64,000 nucleotides of DNA from Bacteroidota bacterium (GCA_018266795.1 JAFDZV010000010.1:62001-126000); one strand, 5' to 3'. Positions 44,506-52,895 are shown, counted from the first letter of the stretch. The notes: generated by a model from the sequence alone, not told the origin. Made by a program: numbers and translations.

Positions 44506-46478
44506 GGTAGATAGAGTGAATTCCAACCGGTATGCACCGTCAGTTCGGATGTTCTGACGTTGCCGCGGGAATCGCGCCAGGCAATTCTTACTCCGCACAG
44601 CTTGTTGGCGGGCCAGATGCCCAATCCGAAATGAATTTCCGGGGCACTCTGCCCGGAATGGCCATTCCCGCCATCGACATAGGCAGTGCGGCTCTGTCCG
44701 TTGGGTAGATGCAATGTGGCTGTGGCTCCAATGGCCGGACGACCGATGATATCCGGCGGACAACCGGCAACAACCCGCGGCCCGCTCGCCGCCCCGGCCG
44801 AGTCCGGCGTGAGAAGACATCGAAGACCGATGAATGCCCCCGGATTCGGCGTCTCGTTATGAATGAGACGGAATGGGGCCCACTGATTGGCTTCGACCCA
44901 GTCGAGACGTCCGTCCCGATCCATGTCGGCGACGGCGATGCCCCTGCCGGCTCCTACAGGTGTGAGCCCCACGCGGGGCGCCACATTGACAAACGCTCCG
45001 TCGCCGGTTCTGGCCATGAGCACATTCGGTTGGTGGCCGCTGATATCCGCATCGGTAAGGTCCGGCCATCCCCTCGTATCCTGCACGGCAAGATCGTTGC
45101 CCAGAGCCAATTCCTGCACAAGAGCCCATTTATTGATTTCACCGGCAATGAATCCGGATGCCTGAAGAATCTCCGTGCAGCCATCATTGTCCAGATCGGC
45201 CATCTTGCAGTCCCAGCAGAATGCCGTCTGAGAGAGTCCGAGGGGTTCGCTCTTCTCCACAAACGGCGCAATGCCGCGCCCCAGGAGCCCGACGTCACCT
45301 GTCCCCACAAAGACCAGCTGACTTTCATGCAGCCCGAACGGGGCCGTAATATCGCTGACGAATATGTCGAGGATGCCATCACCGTCAACGTCCTCGATGG
45401 CGACGCCCATTCCCTTGAATGAATCGCGTCCGACCACGCACGATGATGGCGTGGCGAATCCCTTTTCTCCCTCGGCACGAACGAATTGCACATGTCCCGG
45501 CATTGAAATGTTATGGAAGAAACGATCCGTCCCGAAGTCGTTCGCTACGTAAAGCTCCGGCAACAGGTCACCGTCGATATCGGCGGCGGCGGCCGCAAGC
45601 GTCCACCCGTGCGCCTCGTCGCTGGTGAACACCCGATCGCATACGTCGTACCTGGGAACAGGAACCGAATCATTCGTTCGCCCTCTCATCCGAAGGATGT
45701 AATTGGTGCCACCATTGTAGCCGCGCGAAAACGATTTTTGCATGATGTCATATCGCGTGCTGCTGCTGTCGAGCACACCCGAACCATCCGGGAAATAATT
45801 GCCGAAGAAGAGATCGAGATGGCCATCACCATCGAAATCTGCAACAACGGCACATGCAGTGTACCATTCGTCGCTGTTGCGGCCGGGCGGCATCACTTCG
45901 CACGGCAGGTAGGAGCCGTCGCCGTTTGCGAGGAATATGATCGGCGATCGCCCCCAGAAGTAGACCAGCACGTCCGTGCGATAATCCTCGTTGAAATCGG
46001 CCAAACGGCACCCCATCGGCACCATCGTGGATGGGTTGTAATCGATATGTGCATTTGCGAGCAGACGGCTGCCCTGCGGGGCCGGCGAGATCAATTGTAC
46101 ACGAACGAACGACCTCAACGGGTTTCCTCCCTGCATCAACCCGACAATCGCGACATTATCGGAGCGCGGATCCACCACGCACGCTTCGTTCGGATAACCA
46201 TCACCATTCAGGTCGGCGATGGCAACGCTGGCGCCGGTGGAGTTGACCCAGGACGAGATATGCTGCATGGCCTTGTTGACAGGCCGCAGCTTGCGAGCGC
46301 TCGTTGCACCCGTCATCAGCGTATTGCCGGAGAAACGAAAGCGCCGTTCGAACGCTGTCTGCGCCGACGTATCGGTGGTGGATGCATTCACGAAGAGATA
46401 GGCCACGATGCAGAGAACAATGGCCACGCCCTGTTCCGTGTAACGGACGACCGGATGGTTCAATCGGGATTTATTCAT
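44496..46478 (-). CDS. CRTAC/ASPIC-UnbV domain protein with FG-GAP repeats
   Basis: 660 residues. One N-terminal hydrophobic segment (GVAIVLCIVAYLFVNAS) acts as signal or anchor. Seven FG-GAP type calcium loops follow (ADLNGDGYPNE, ADFDGDGHLDLFFG, ADIDGDLLPELYV, EDVDGDGILDIFVSD, ADLDNDGCTEIL, ADMDRDGRLDWVE and a weaker one), forming an integrin-like propeller. The C-terminal ATLHLPNGQSRTAYVDGGNG...EIHFGLG is the ASPIC/UnbV domain. It should face the periplasm. Homologues are fixed partners of UnbU in enediyne clusters, with unknown chemistry. Its 3' end overlaps UnbU. Confidence 0.9.
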   Translation of the reverse strand: MNKSRLNHPVVRYTEQGVAIVLCIVAYLFVNASTTDTSAQTAFERRFRFSGNTLMTGATSARKLRPVNKAMQHISSWVNSTGASVAIADLNGDGYPNEACVVDPRSDNVAIVGLMQGGNPLRSFVRVQLISPAPQGSRLLANAHIDYNPSTMVPMGCRLADFNEDYRTDVLVYFWGRSPIIFLANGDGSYLPCEVMPPGRNSDEWYTACAVVADFDGDGHLDLFFGNYFPDGSGVLDSSSTRYDIMQKSFSRGYNGGTNYILRMRGRTNDSVPVPRYDVCDRVFTSDEAHGWTLAAAAADIDGDLLPELYVANDFGTDRFFHNISMPGHVQFVRAEGEKGFATPSSCVVGRDSFKGMGVAIEDVDGDGILDIFVSDITAPFGLHESQLVFVGTGDVGLLGRGIAPFVEKSEPLGLSQTAFCWDCKMADLDNDGCTEILQASGFIAGEINKWALVQELALGNDLAVQDTRGWPDLTDADISGHQPNVLMARTGDGAFVNVAPRVGLTPVGAGRGIAVADMDRDGRLDWVEANQWAPFRLIHNETPNPGAFIGLRCLLTPDSAGAASGPRVVAGCPPDIIGRPAIGATATLHLPNGQSRTAYVDGGNGHSGQSAPEIHFGLGIWPANKLCGVRIAWRDSRGNVRTSELTVHTGWNSLYLPWK

Positions 46479-46660
46479 GTGAACAGGAATCTATGCAGCG
46501 GTGATCCGGCGGCCGCGCCGCCTATCGAGATGCTGGTCTGCGAACAGGCGGCGCGGCACGACTTGCATGTACCACCGGTTGCCGCCGCCGGATTTACTCG
46601 AGCAGAAACCGCAAGGCAACCAGATAGCGTTGCCGATAATGTTGTTGAATTGTGCCGCAT
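46475..46660 (-). CDS. Possible small coupled ORF, 61 aa
   Basis: An ATG-started frame whose TGA overlaps the ATG of the UnbV gene (ATGA), the same junction type used throughout this operon. It contains a CKSCRAAC cluster and a Ser/Thr-rich start. There is no ribosome-binding site and no recognisable family, and this could be chance. It fills most of the 218-base gap behind the leading gene. Confidence 0.25.
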   Translation of the reverse strand: MRHNSTTLSATLSGCLAVSARVNPAAATGGTCKSCRAACSQTSISIGGAAAGSPLHRFLFT

Positions 46661-46696
46661 GGACGAGAGTGCCGCACGATGCAGAGTGTATGGGCG

Positions 46697-47353
46697 CTAC
46701 ATGTTGAGATTGCCATTTGGATTACCATTGGGAGCGTCCAGATTTGCCGTGAGCTGGCTTGTCTGGGTAGCCTTCGCGGCCACCGGAACACCGGCGGTGT
46801 TGTACAATACCACATTGCCGATCTGCTGGTATGTCGCCCCGATCGGCGGCAGCGTGGTTATCGATCCCTGCATCAGGGCCGGCTCATAATTGATCAATAT
46901 TCCGTTAGGCGTGTCGACCGTCACGTAGACCTTGTGTGTGACGGTCACCGGCTGAACTCCGAAGGTTACCCCGAGAGGTACGTCGATGTAGCCGTATGTC
47001 GGACGATGCAATGCATCAGAAAATCTGCCGCATCTCATTCTGAGCGTCACCGGCGCTCCGAACAGGGCCGTTGATTGCCCCGAGAGCGTGAACGACAATA
47101 TTTCCAGATTAACCCGCATCGTTCCATCGTATAGAACGGTTGGATCGTCGATTCGGACCTGAGCCTCATCCGTCGTCATCGATATCTGCTCGTGTATCGA
47201 ATCACGATCGTCGAAATTCACGTTGAGCGTCATGTCGAAATTCGCGATGGCCTGAATGCGATATCCAAGGCTTCCATCCTGAAGCACGACTCGCGGCGCC
47301 ATCGCATTGAACACCTGCGTGGCACGATTGTCGAAATCATAGTTCACTGGCAT
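46697..47353 (-). CDS. Leading gene of the biosynthetic operon, unknown protein
   Basis: 218 residues, no family recognised. There is no signal peptide. The chain is rich in beta-strand pattern (FDMTLNVNFDDRDSIHEQIS; VNLEILSFTLSGQSTALFG; VTVTHKVYVTVDTPNGILI), suggesting a beta-sandwich, and ends in an Asn/Gly/Pro tail (APNGNPNGNLNM). GGGAGAA precedes the ATG at 47353. It is the first gene on this strand, 218 bases ahead of UnbV. A binding, scaffold or secreted function is possible; nothing in the sequence decides. Confidence 0.65.
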   Translation of the reverse strand: MPVNYDFDNRATQVFNAMAPRVVLQDGSLGYRIQAIANFDMTLNVNFDDRDSIHEQISMTTDEAQVRIDDPTVLYDGTMRVNLEILSFTLSGQSTALFGAPVTLRMRCGRFSDALHRPTYGYIDVPLGVTFGVQPVTVTHKVYVTVDTPNGILINYEPALMQGSITTLPPIGATYQQIGNVVLYNTAGVPVAAKATQTSQLTANLDAPNGNPNGNLNM

Positions 47354-47834
47354 CAGTATTCTCCCACTGTTGTTGATGGTTGCTTACCTGCAGCAAGGTC
47401 CGTTGTCTGGAACTGCTTCTGCACGCAACGATGTTGTTGAAGAGATTCGAGATGTTGTGCTGGTGTACAGTGCGCCCACAGGGGCATGGTTCAACCACCG
47501 AGAAAACCGCAGTCCCGGGAATGGATCATTTACGACAGGATTGGCTGAAACGCCTGCCGTGCCGATCACGTTTTGCCGTACAGAGAACGAAGTGTGCTGG
47601 TGTAATAGCCCGAACGACGCTCGCAGTCGCGTGCCAAGCTGGCAGACATTGCGACGTGCTCAGCTGATGCATGTGGAAGTGCATCGGATCACAGAGCGCG
47701 AACGATACCTGATTATCACAACGAGCGCGGAATAACGATTGGTTGTCGTTGTCTCATCCTGACGACTGCTAGCCGCGCTCAACAATTTGCTATTTATCAT
47801 TGTTCCCGAAGATGAAACAGTACATGATTGTGTA

Positions 47835-47847
47835 CCCCCCCCCCCCC
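47835..47847 (+). repeat. C13 homopolymer tract
   Basis: Thirteen consecutive C residues, the longest such run in the window, about 290 bases upstream of the lipoprotein gene. It is not inside a credible reading frame. It could vary in length by slippage. Confidence 0.75.
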
Positions 47848-47892
47848 TGCATGCGCGGCCGCAGATCACGACGTTCGCCCGCAGGCGTACGA

Positions 47893-47967
47893 TGAGCTGT
47901 CCACCAATGCAACGGCAATTTTCTGCCACGCTGCCACGTTCGGAGCACCGCACACCACGGTCATCGC
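47893..47967 (-). pseudogene. pheT-like OB-domain fragment
   Basis: On the minus strand the region reads AMTVVCGAPNVAAWQKIAVALV, which aligns without gaps to PVTVVCGAPNVAAGQKIVFAPV of the PheT encoded at 31799-34207. The DNA is also similar, including an identical 14-base run inside the motif, with differences mostly at third codon positions. Nothing of the catalytic domains follows; the frame closes soon after. It looks like the remains of a second or transferred pheT-type gene. Confidence 0.55.
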
Positions 47968-48138
47968 TCCTGTGCACGATGCCGTGCCCTCGATTTTACT
48001 CCGCATCGCCGGATTGCATCTCCCCCGGCCCCGTCGTACGTTCGCAGCACGTATCGCAGGTACGCGGGCAACAACCGGATGCGGGCACTGCGGCGCCGGG
48101 ACGCGTCCCCTTCCTTCGTTCATCCATTCGTCCGTACT

Positions 48139-48710
48139 ATGACACAACGCATTCCTTCCCGGACGCTTCTCTTCGCACTTTTGCTGCTGCCGGTGCTCGG
48201 GGCATGCGGTGGCGGCAACGTGCCCTACACCGATGCATCGGGGATGTTTGCCCCCCCCCCGGAGGAAACTTCAGCGTCAAATTGCCGGAGAGCTGCCACC
48301 TTGCGGACTCCACGACCGACACAATGAGCGGAGGCTTGGTCGGGCGACGCTATGTTTTTCGGAACGGGCTCTTCGGCGCGGTGCTGGTTGAGCACGCTCC
48401 GCTTCCGGATGATCTGAAGGATACCGCCGGCACCGAAGCGTTGCTCACCTCGATGGCCAGGGTGTTCAACGAGCAGTTGACCGTTGTGCGCACGGTCAAC
48501 GCACGCGTTGCGGGATATCCGGCTCAGACGGTGTACTTCACCGAGGAGGTTGGGGGCGACAAGGCAATCGGCCGCAGCGTTCTCATCGTTGCCCGCGGCC
48601 GGATGTATCACCTTACGTATCTCGACATGGACAGGGAGGCAACGATGGCCGGCCTCGACAGGGGTGACCCGCTCGTCTTCTTTGCATCGTTCCGCCTGTT
48701 GAAATCGTAA
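48139..48710 (+). CDS. Lipoprotein interrupted at a C10 tract (candidate phase-variable gene)
   Basis: The ATG at 48139 begins a lipoprotein signal, TLLFALLLLPVLGACGGGN, with lipobox LGAC. After MFAPPP the frame runs through C10 (48251-48260) and, as sequenced, ends at 48327 as a 62-residue peptide. From the tract onward another frame is open to 48710 and protein-like (GGNFSVKLPESCHLADSTTD, later AGYPAQTVYFTEEVGGDKAI). One extra C would join the two into a 190-residue lipoprotein. The mature part has a compact beta-rich pattern of unknown family. Slippage at the tract would switch the protein on or off; a sequencing error is the alternative. Confidence 0.65.
48251..48260 (+). repeat. C10 tract inside the lipoprotein gene
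   Basis: Ten C residues immediately after the codons for MFA. C11 (or C8, C14) restores the long downstream frame, while C9 gives a third frame that ends early. This is the position where slippage would control the lipoprotein. Confidence 0.7.
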
Positions 48711-48803
48711 ATGGAGATCCGGTAGGGATGCCGCCCGGTGGTTCGACAATCCGGCAGGCTCCTCGACAATCGCGTGCCGGACATCGCAATTGCCCCGCAT
48801 GAG

Positions 48804-49685
48804 ATGACACACAGAAACTTTCTCAAGATCATGGCTGCAGGCGCAGGTGGAATACTATCGCTCTCCGGATTCAGCAGGGCTGCGGAGGACCTCGGCTCGG
48901 GTGAGCAGAAGATGCCGGTGCTGTTCATCGGGCACGGATCGCCGATGAACGGCATCGAGGAGAACATGTTCAGCCGCCGGTGGCATGCGCTTGCGCAGGA
49001 GTTGCCGCGCCCGCGCGGGGTGCTGGTGATCTCGGCGCACTGGCTCACGAAGGGAACGTACGTGACCGCGATGGAGAAGCCCCGCACCATCCATGACTTC
49101 GGCGGGTTCCCGCAGGAGTTGTTCGATGTGCAGTACCCCGCTCCCGGCAATCCCCAACTGGCGCAGGAGACGAAGGCGTTGATCGCACAAACATCCGTTG
49201 GGCTGGACCACGAGTGGGGCCTCGATCACGGAACCTGGTCCGTCGTGAAGCAGATCTACCCGGAGGCCGATATACCCGTGCTGCAACTCAGCATCGACTA
49301 CAACAGGCCCGCGCAATACCACTACGATCTCGCGAAGGATCTCGCCGCGCTGCGCCGGCGCGGCATCCTTGTCATCGGCAGCGGGAACATCGTGCACAAT
49401 CTTCGAATGATTGCGTTCGACCATATCGACGATCCGGGCTACGGCTTCGACTGGGCACTGGAGATCAACGAGGCGATGAAGAAGAAGATGGCCGCGCGCG
49501 ATCACGCTCCGCTGATAGACTACGGCTCCTTCGGTGCCGGTGCCCGCCTGGCGATACCGACGCCGGATCACTACTATCCGCTCCTGTATGTGCTCGGGCT
49601 TCAGGAGAGGAGCGATGAGATATCGTTCTTCAACGACTACGCCGTTGCGGGTTCCCTGACGATGACCTCCGTACGGCTGGGTTGA
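48804..49685 (+). CDS. 4,5-DOPA extradiol dioxygenase-like protein (DODA/YgiD type) with an N-terminal leader
   Basis: 293 residues. The LigB-fold metal ligands are in place: PVLFIGHGSPMNGIE, VISAHWLTKGTYV (His) and LDHEWGLDHGTWSVVKQIYP (two His), with IGSGNIVHNLRM later. Such enzymes bind a metal and open catechol rings; E. coli YgiD acts on DOPA. Unusually, the first 27 residues (NFLKIMAAGAGGILSLSGFSRA) look like a Tat- or Sec-type leader, although the twin arginine is replaced by HR. Start at ATG 48804; the in-frame upstream extension is less likely. Confidence 0.88.
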   Translation: MTHRNFLKIMAAGAGGILSLSGFSRAAEDLGSGEQKMPVLFIGHGSPMNGIEENMFSRRWHALAQELPRPRGVLVISAHWLTKGTYVTAMEKPRTIHDFGGFPQELFDVQYPAPGNPQLAQETKALIAQTSVGLDHEWGLDHGTWSVVKQIYPEADIPVLQLSIDYNRPAQYHYDLAKDLAALRRRGILVIGSGNIVHNLRMIAFDHIDDPGYGFDWALEINEAMKKKMAARDHAPLIDYGSFGAGARLAIPTPDHYYPLLYVLGLQERSDEISFFNDYAVAGSLTMTSVRLG

Positions 49686-49853
49686 TGCCGGCATACGGCC
49701 AACGCAGCGGGCGCATGCGGGCACGGTGTGGCGGCCATGACATCGCATTCCGATATGCAAGCGCCGCACATACCATGCGTACGTGCGGCGCCGCCTGTTT
49801 GGTCGCCGCTGAGGCGCACCATCCGCCGGCCGTCAGTCCGATATCGGTGCGCT

Positions 49854-51350
49854 TCAGTGCACAACCGCAAAGCTCGTACACGCTACAGCAGCCTTGCAGG
49901 CAACGCGGCAGAAGTAGAGCCCGGGAGCGAGACCGGTGGCATCGAACGGTACGGTCTGTTCACCGGCGGCGAGCATGCCCGGTAAGCTGATCGCAACGAT
50001 ATCTCCACGCTCATCCACGATCGTAATGCGGGGCGCGCACGGCTCCGGGAGCAGAACGCTCAAACGGCCGGCACCGGCCACAGGATTTGGAAGGAACGAT
50101 GCCTCCGCCACCATGCGTTCATGGCTCCGATGTTCGTCGACGCCGGAGGAGGGCTGATAGGTCCACCGGGCGAGATTCGGCGAGGACTTCCCTCCCGCAT
50201 TCGCAAACATTCCGCCAACCCAGAGATGCTGATCGGTCGCGGCCAGCGAGAGCCCCGGCCCATCGAGGCCGGAGCCCAACGGCGCCCATCCGGTTGCCGG
50301 GTTCCACTGGGCAATCCGGGCGGCGGGAATACTCCCGACATTCCGGAACAGCCCGCTGACGAAGAGCGTGCCGGCCGGGCTTACCGCAACGCGAATGGAG
50401 CCGGAGTCCGGCCCGGAGCCGCCCACGGTATACCAGGCGCTGCTCTGTGTGCTCCACTGCGCAATGTTCTTCATCGGCTTGCCGCCGGCAAACGTGAACG
50501 TCCCCGCAACGAAGATGGCGGTATCGTGCACGGCAAGCGCCGTTACGAAGGGAGCAAACCCCTGGGCGCCCAGCCCGCTTGTCAGGCTGGACCATGCAGT
50601 GCCGTTCCAGCGCGCGATGCGCGAGGCGTTGGTGCCGCCGGCCTTGGTGAACCAGCCGCCAACGTATAGATCGTCCTCCACGAATGCCATCGTAGTGACG
50701 CCTCCATCCATGCCGCGGCGCGTGCCATCGTCCAGTGGAAGGAATACGGTATCGGCCACATCCCATACAGCGATGTAGTTCATCACGTCCTGATTACCCG
50801 CGTAGGTGAAGTTGCCGCCAACGTAGATGTCGTTCCCCTTCACCGCGATCGCCAGCACGGTGGAATCCAGCCCCTCCTTCGTTATGTCACCGAACGCAAG
50901 CCACGTGTTGCCGCTGAAGCGCGCGATGTTGGTGGCCTTCACATCGCCGGCCCCCCTGAAGTGTCCGCCAACAATCACATCCCCGCCGCTGAACGCGATG
51001 GCGTACACGGTTCCGGCGGGAATGCCCGTTCCCACCGGCATCCACGACGTACCGTCCCATCGGGCGATCCGATTGGCGGAGATCCCGCCGATGTGCGAGA
51101 AATCCCCCCCGACGTACAGATCACCGTTCGGCGCAACCGCCGTTGCATACACCGCCCCGTCCGCATTGGACGGTCCGATATCCTTGTTCCACTGATCGTC
51201 GCCCGCAATCGGGAAGCCCGCGGACGCGGAACCCGGCCCCCGGACATTCGGCTCCGGAGCTGCCGCCACCTGTGCGGCAGCCGCACGCACCATGAGAAGG
51301 AAGAGAACAATGGGGAGGATTGAACGCGTAGAAAGGATGGCCTGCTTCAT
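49854..51350 (-). CDS. Secreted beta-propeller protein with type IX secretion domain
   Basis: 498 residues: signal peptide (LPIVLFLLMVRAAAAQ), then about seven repeats of 50-60 residues of the form DLYVGGDFSHIGG...IARWDGTSWMPVG, a regular propeller. The C-terminal domain begins ASFLPNPVAGAGRLSVLL and ends APGLYFCRVACKA, consistent with type IX sorting. Repeats of this kind occur in adhesion and surface proteins; the ligand is unknown. The second of two nearby ATGs (51350) is chosen. Confidence 0.85.
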   Translation of the reverse strand: MKQAILSTRSILPIVLFLLMVRAAAAQVAAAPEPNVRGPGSASAGFPIAGDDQWNKDIGPSNADGAVYATAVAPNGDLYVGGDFSHIGGISANRIARWDGTSWMPVGTGIPAGTVYAIAFSGGDVIVGGHFRGAGDVKATNIARFSGNTWLAFGDITKEGLDSTVLAIAVKGNDIYVGGNFTYAGNQDVMNYIAVWDVADTVFLPLDDGTRRGMDGGVTTMAFVEDDLYVGGWFTKAGGTNASRIARWNGTAWSSLTSGLGAQGFAPFVTALAVHDTAIFVAGTFTFAGGKPMKNIAQWSTQSSAWYTVGGSGPDSGSIRVAVSPAGTLFVSGLFRNVGSIPAARIAQWNPATGWAPLGSGLDGPGLSLAATDQHLWVGGMFANAGGKSSPNLARWTYQPSSGVDEHRSHERMVAEASFLPNPVAGAGRLSVLLPEPCAPRITIVDERGDIVAISLPGMLAAGEQTVPFDATGLAPGLYFCRVACKAAVACTSFAVVH

Positions 51351-51575
51351 GATCATTACCGTCCGGATTTGGTGTGAACGATACATCTGATGGAAGATCA
51401 CGGCGTTCTTCGCGCCGGGCAGAGTGCCGACATGAAAGGACGGCGCAAGGTGTCGCTGGGGGGAATGCGGGAAGGTGATCGTAGATCGCACGGCTCGAAA
51501 CTGCAAGGGCACCATGCTCACGGCATGCCCTGCCGGCGCATGTACGTCGGCCAGCCTTGGCTTCGTGCCGGGAAC

Positions 51576-52895
51576 CTACACGCGCGGCCAGCCGGAGTCG
51601 GCATGCGACGGTGTATCCTCATCCACCGGGCAGCCTCTGGTGAGACACTGCTGCGGCGTCGGGAATGAGCGTGCACCCGGGCCGTTGTGCAGGCACATGT
51701 CGATCTTCGTGCCGGAGTAGCAGACACGCACCGGCAATGCGTTCACGAGCTGCCCGGAGAGATCCTGCATCGCCTTCGGGCTCAGTTCGATCACCTCTTC
51801 GTCGATCGTCCCGTTGCACGCCCCCTTGGTCAGCTGCTTCTGGCCGAACTTGTCCGGCGGAATCGTGTCGGAGCAGAGGATATCCACTTCGTTTCCTCCA
51901 TAGCTCACCGTTGCCACTTCGCGTTGATGCCGAGCCGTACAGGATGCGGCGCCCGCAAGGCCAAGCTGAGTACGCGCCCATGTCTCGACCGAGAGCGGCC
52001 AGCTGTTGCAGCACGCGAACGACTCCCACTTCTTGTCCGTGGTGTGCTCCCCCAGCCCCTGGAAGAATCCCCACTTGGAGCAGGTCGTATCCTGGCCCCA
52101 TCGCTGCGCGCAGCCGGAGTCGCATCGCGGCGCCCTGGGCTTCGCCGTTTTCTTCTTCTCCTCCTCCTCCGCAGGCTTCCGCGCTATGGTTCCGTGAGCA
52201 CCACCGGCGGACTGCTGCAGGACATGCGTAAGCTCGTGGGCCAGCAGATGGCGCCCCTGCGCGGAGCCGGGCGAATATTCTCCCGCCCCGAACACCACAT
52301 CGCGGCCAACGGTGAAGGCGCGCGCGTTCAACGATGCTGCGGAGGAGGTGGCTGTGTGGCCATCGTGTATCCGCACATGCGAGAAGTCATGCCCGAAGCG
52401 CGGCTCGAAGAACGCCCGCTCTGCAGCCGGCAGCGACCGCCCGCCCCCCCGCATGGAGTCGATGGACAGCTGCACGCTTGGCGTGACGCTCGGAACCTGC
52501 CCGTGGCGTTCCTTGGCCTGGGCCATCTCCTCCTCACCGGCCTCACAGGCGGAGCACGTTCGCTGTACCGATCCGGAGGCACGCGCCGCAACGGCAGCAG
52601 GCTGCACGGAACCGGAGTCCGGCATACGCATCACGTGATCGGCAACGCGATCCGCCTCCTGCTCGTGCGCGTCACCGGGACGATTCACCGCGAGCTTTGT
52701 CTGAACCGTGACGTGCGCCGCCTCCTGCGTCTGCGTCGCATGGCAGCGAGGGCAGCCGCCGCCGCAGGCGCAGCCAGGTTTGCGTTGAAGTGTGGTGCCA
52801 TGAACCGGTGTTGCAACGGCGCGCGGGCGCGCGATCGCGGCGCGAGCCGGCACATCGGACAATGTGGTATGCTGGGCACGATGGAACGCGATCAT
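51576..52895 (-). CDS. DUF4157 protein with HELTH metallopeptidase-like motif and Cys-rich C-terminus
   Basis: 439 residues. The N-terminus carries LQRKPGCACGGGCPRCH, a cysteine motif typical of this family. DUF4157 follows (about residues 140-225): FGHDFSHVRIHDG...LNARAFTVGRDVVFGAGEY...LLAHELTHVLQQ, with HELTH fitting HExxH. The last 190 residues are unrelated, rich in Cys (CDSGCAQRWGQDTTCSKWGFF, FACCNSW), and may be the variable effector portion. The family is linked to extracellular contractile injection systems as cargo or toxins; no structural injection genes lie here. Confidence 0.85.
   Translation of the reverse strand: MIAFHRAQHTTLSDVPARAAIARPRAVATPVHGTTLQRKPGCACGGGCPRCHATQTQEAAHVTVQTKLAVNRPGDAHEQEADRVADHVMRMPDSGSVQPAAVAARASGSVQRTCSACEAGEEEMAQAKERHGQVPSVTPSVQLSIDSMRGGGRSLPAAERAFFEPRFGHDFSHVRIHDGHTATSSAASLNARAFTVGRDVVFGAGEYSPGSAQGRHLLAHELTHVLQQSAGGAHGTIARKPAEEEEKKKTAKPRAPRCDSGCAQRWGQDTTCSKWGFFQGLGEHTTDKKWESFACCNSWPLSVETWARTQLGLAGAASCTARHQREVATVSYGGNEVDILCSDTIPPDKFGQKQLTKGACNGTIDEEVIELSPKAMQDLSGQLVNALPVRVCYSGTKIDMCLHNGPGARSFPTPQQCLTRGCPVDEDTPSHADSGWPRV

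Larger units (their letters stand above)
47354..48138. other. Relic intergenic region with C13 tract and pheT-like fragment
   Basis: About 785 bases upstream of both the biosynthetic operon (leftward) and the lipoprotein gene (rightward). It must hold their promoters. It contains a C13 homopolymer at 47835-47847 and a fragment coding, on the minus strand, for part of a PheT OB domain. No intact gene is convincing. Confidence 0.5.

Noticed and set aside
41096-47353. A full enediyne gene cluster
   Set aside because: UnbU, UnbV and an enediyne-type thioesterase occur, but there is no iterative enediyne PKS and no UnbL in the window, so an enediyne product is not supported.
47370-47735. Plus-strand frame of 121 codons upstream of the polyketide operon
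   Set aside because: No family similarity, no ribosome-binding site, and it overlaps the expected promoter of the operon; most likely chance in relic DNA.
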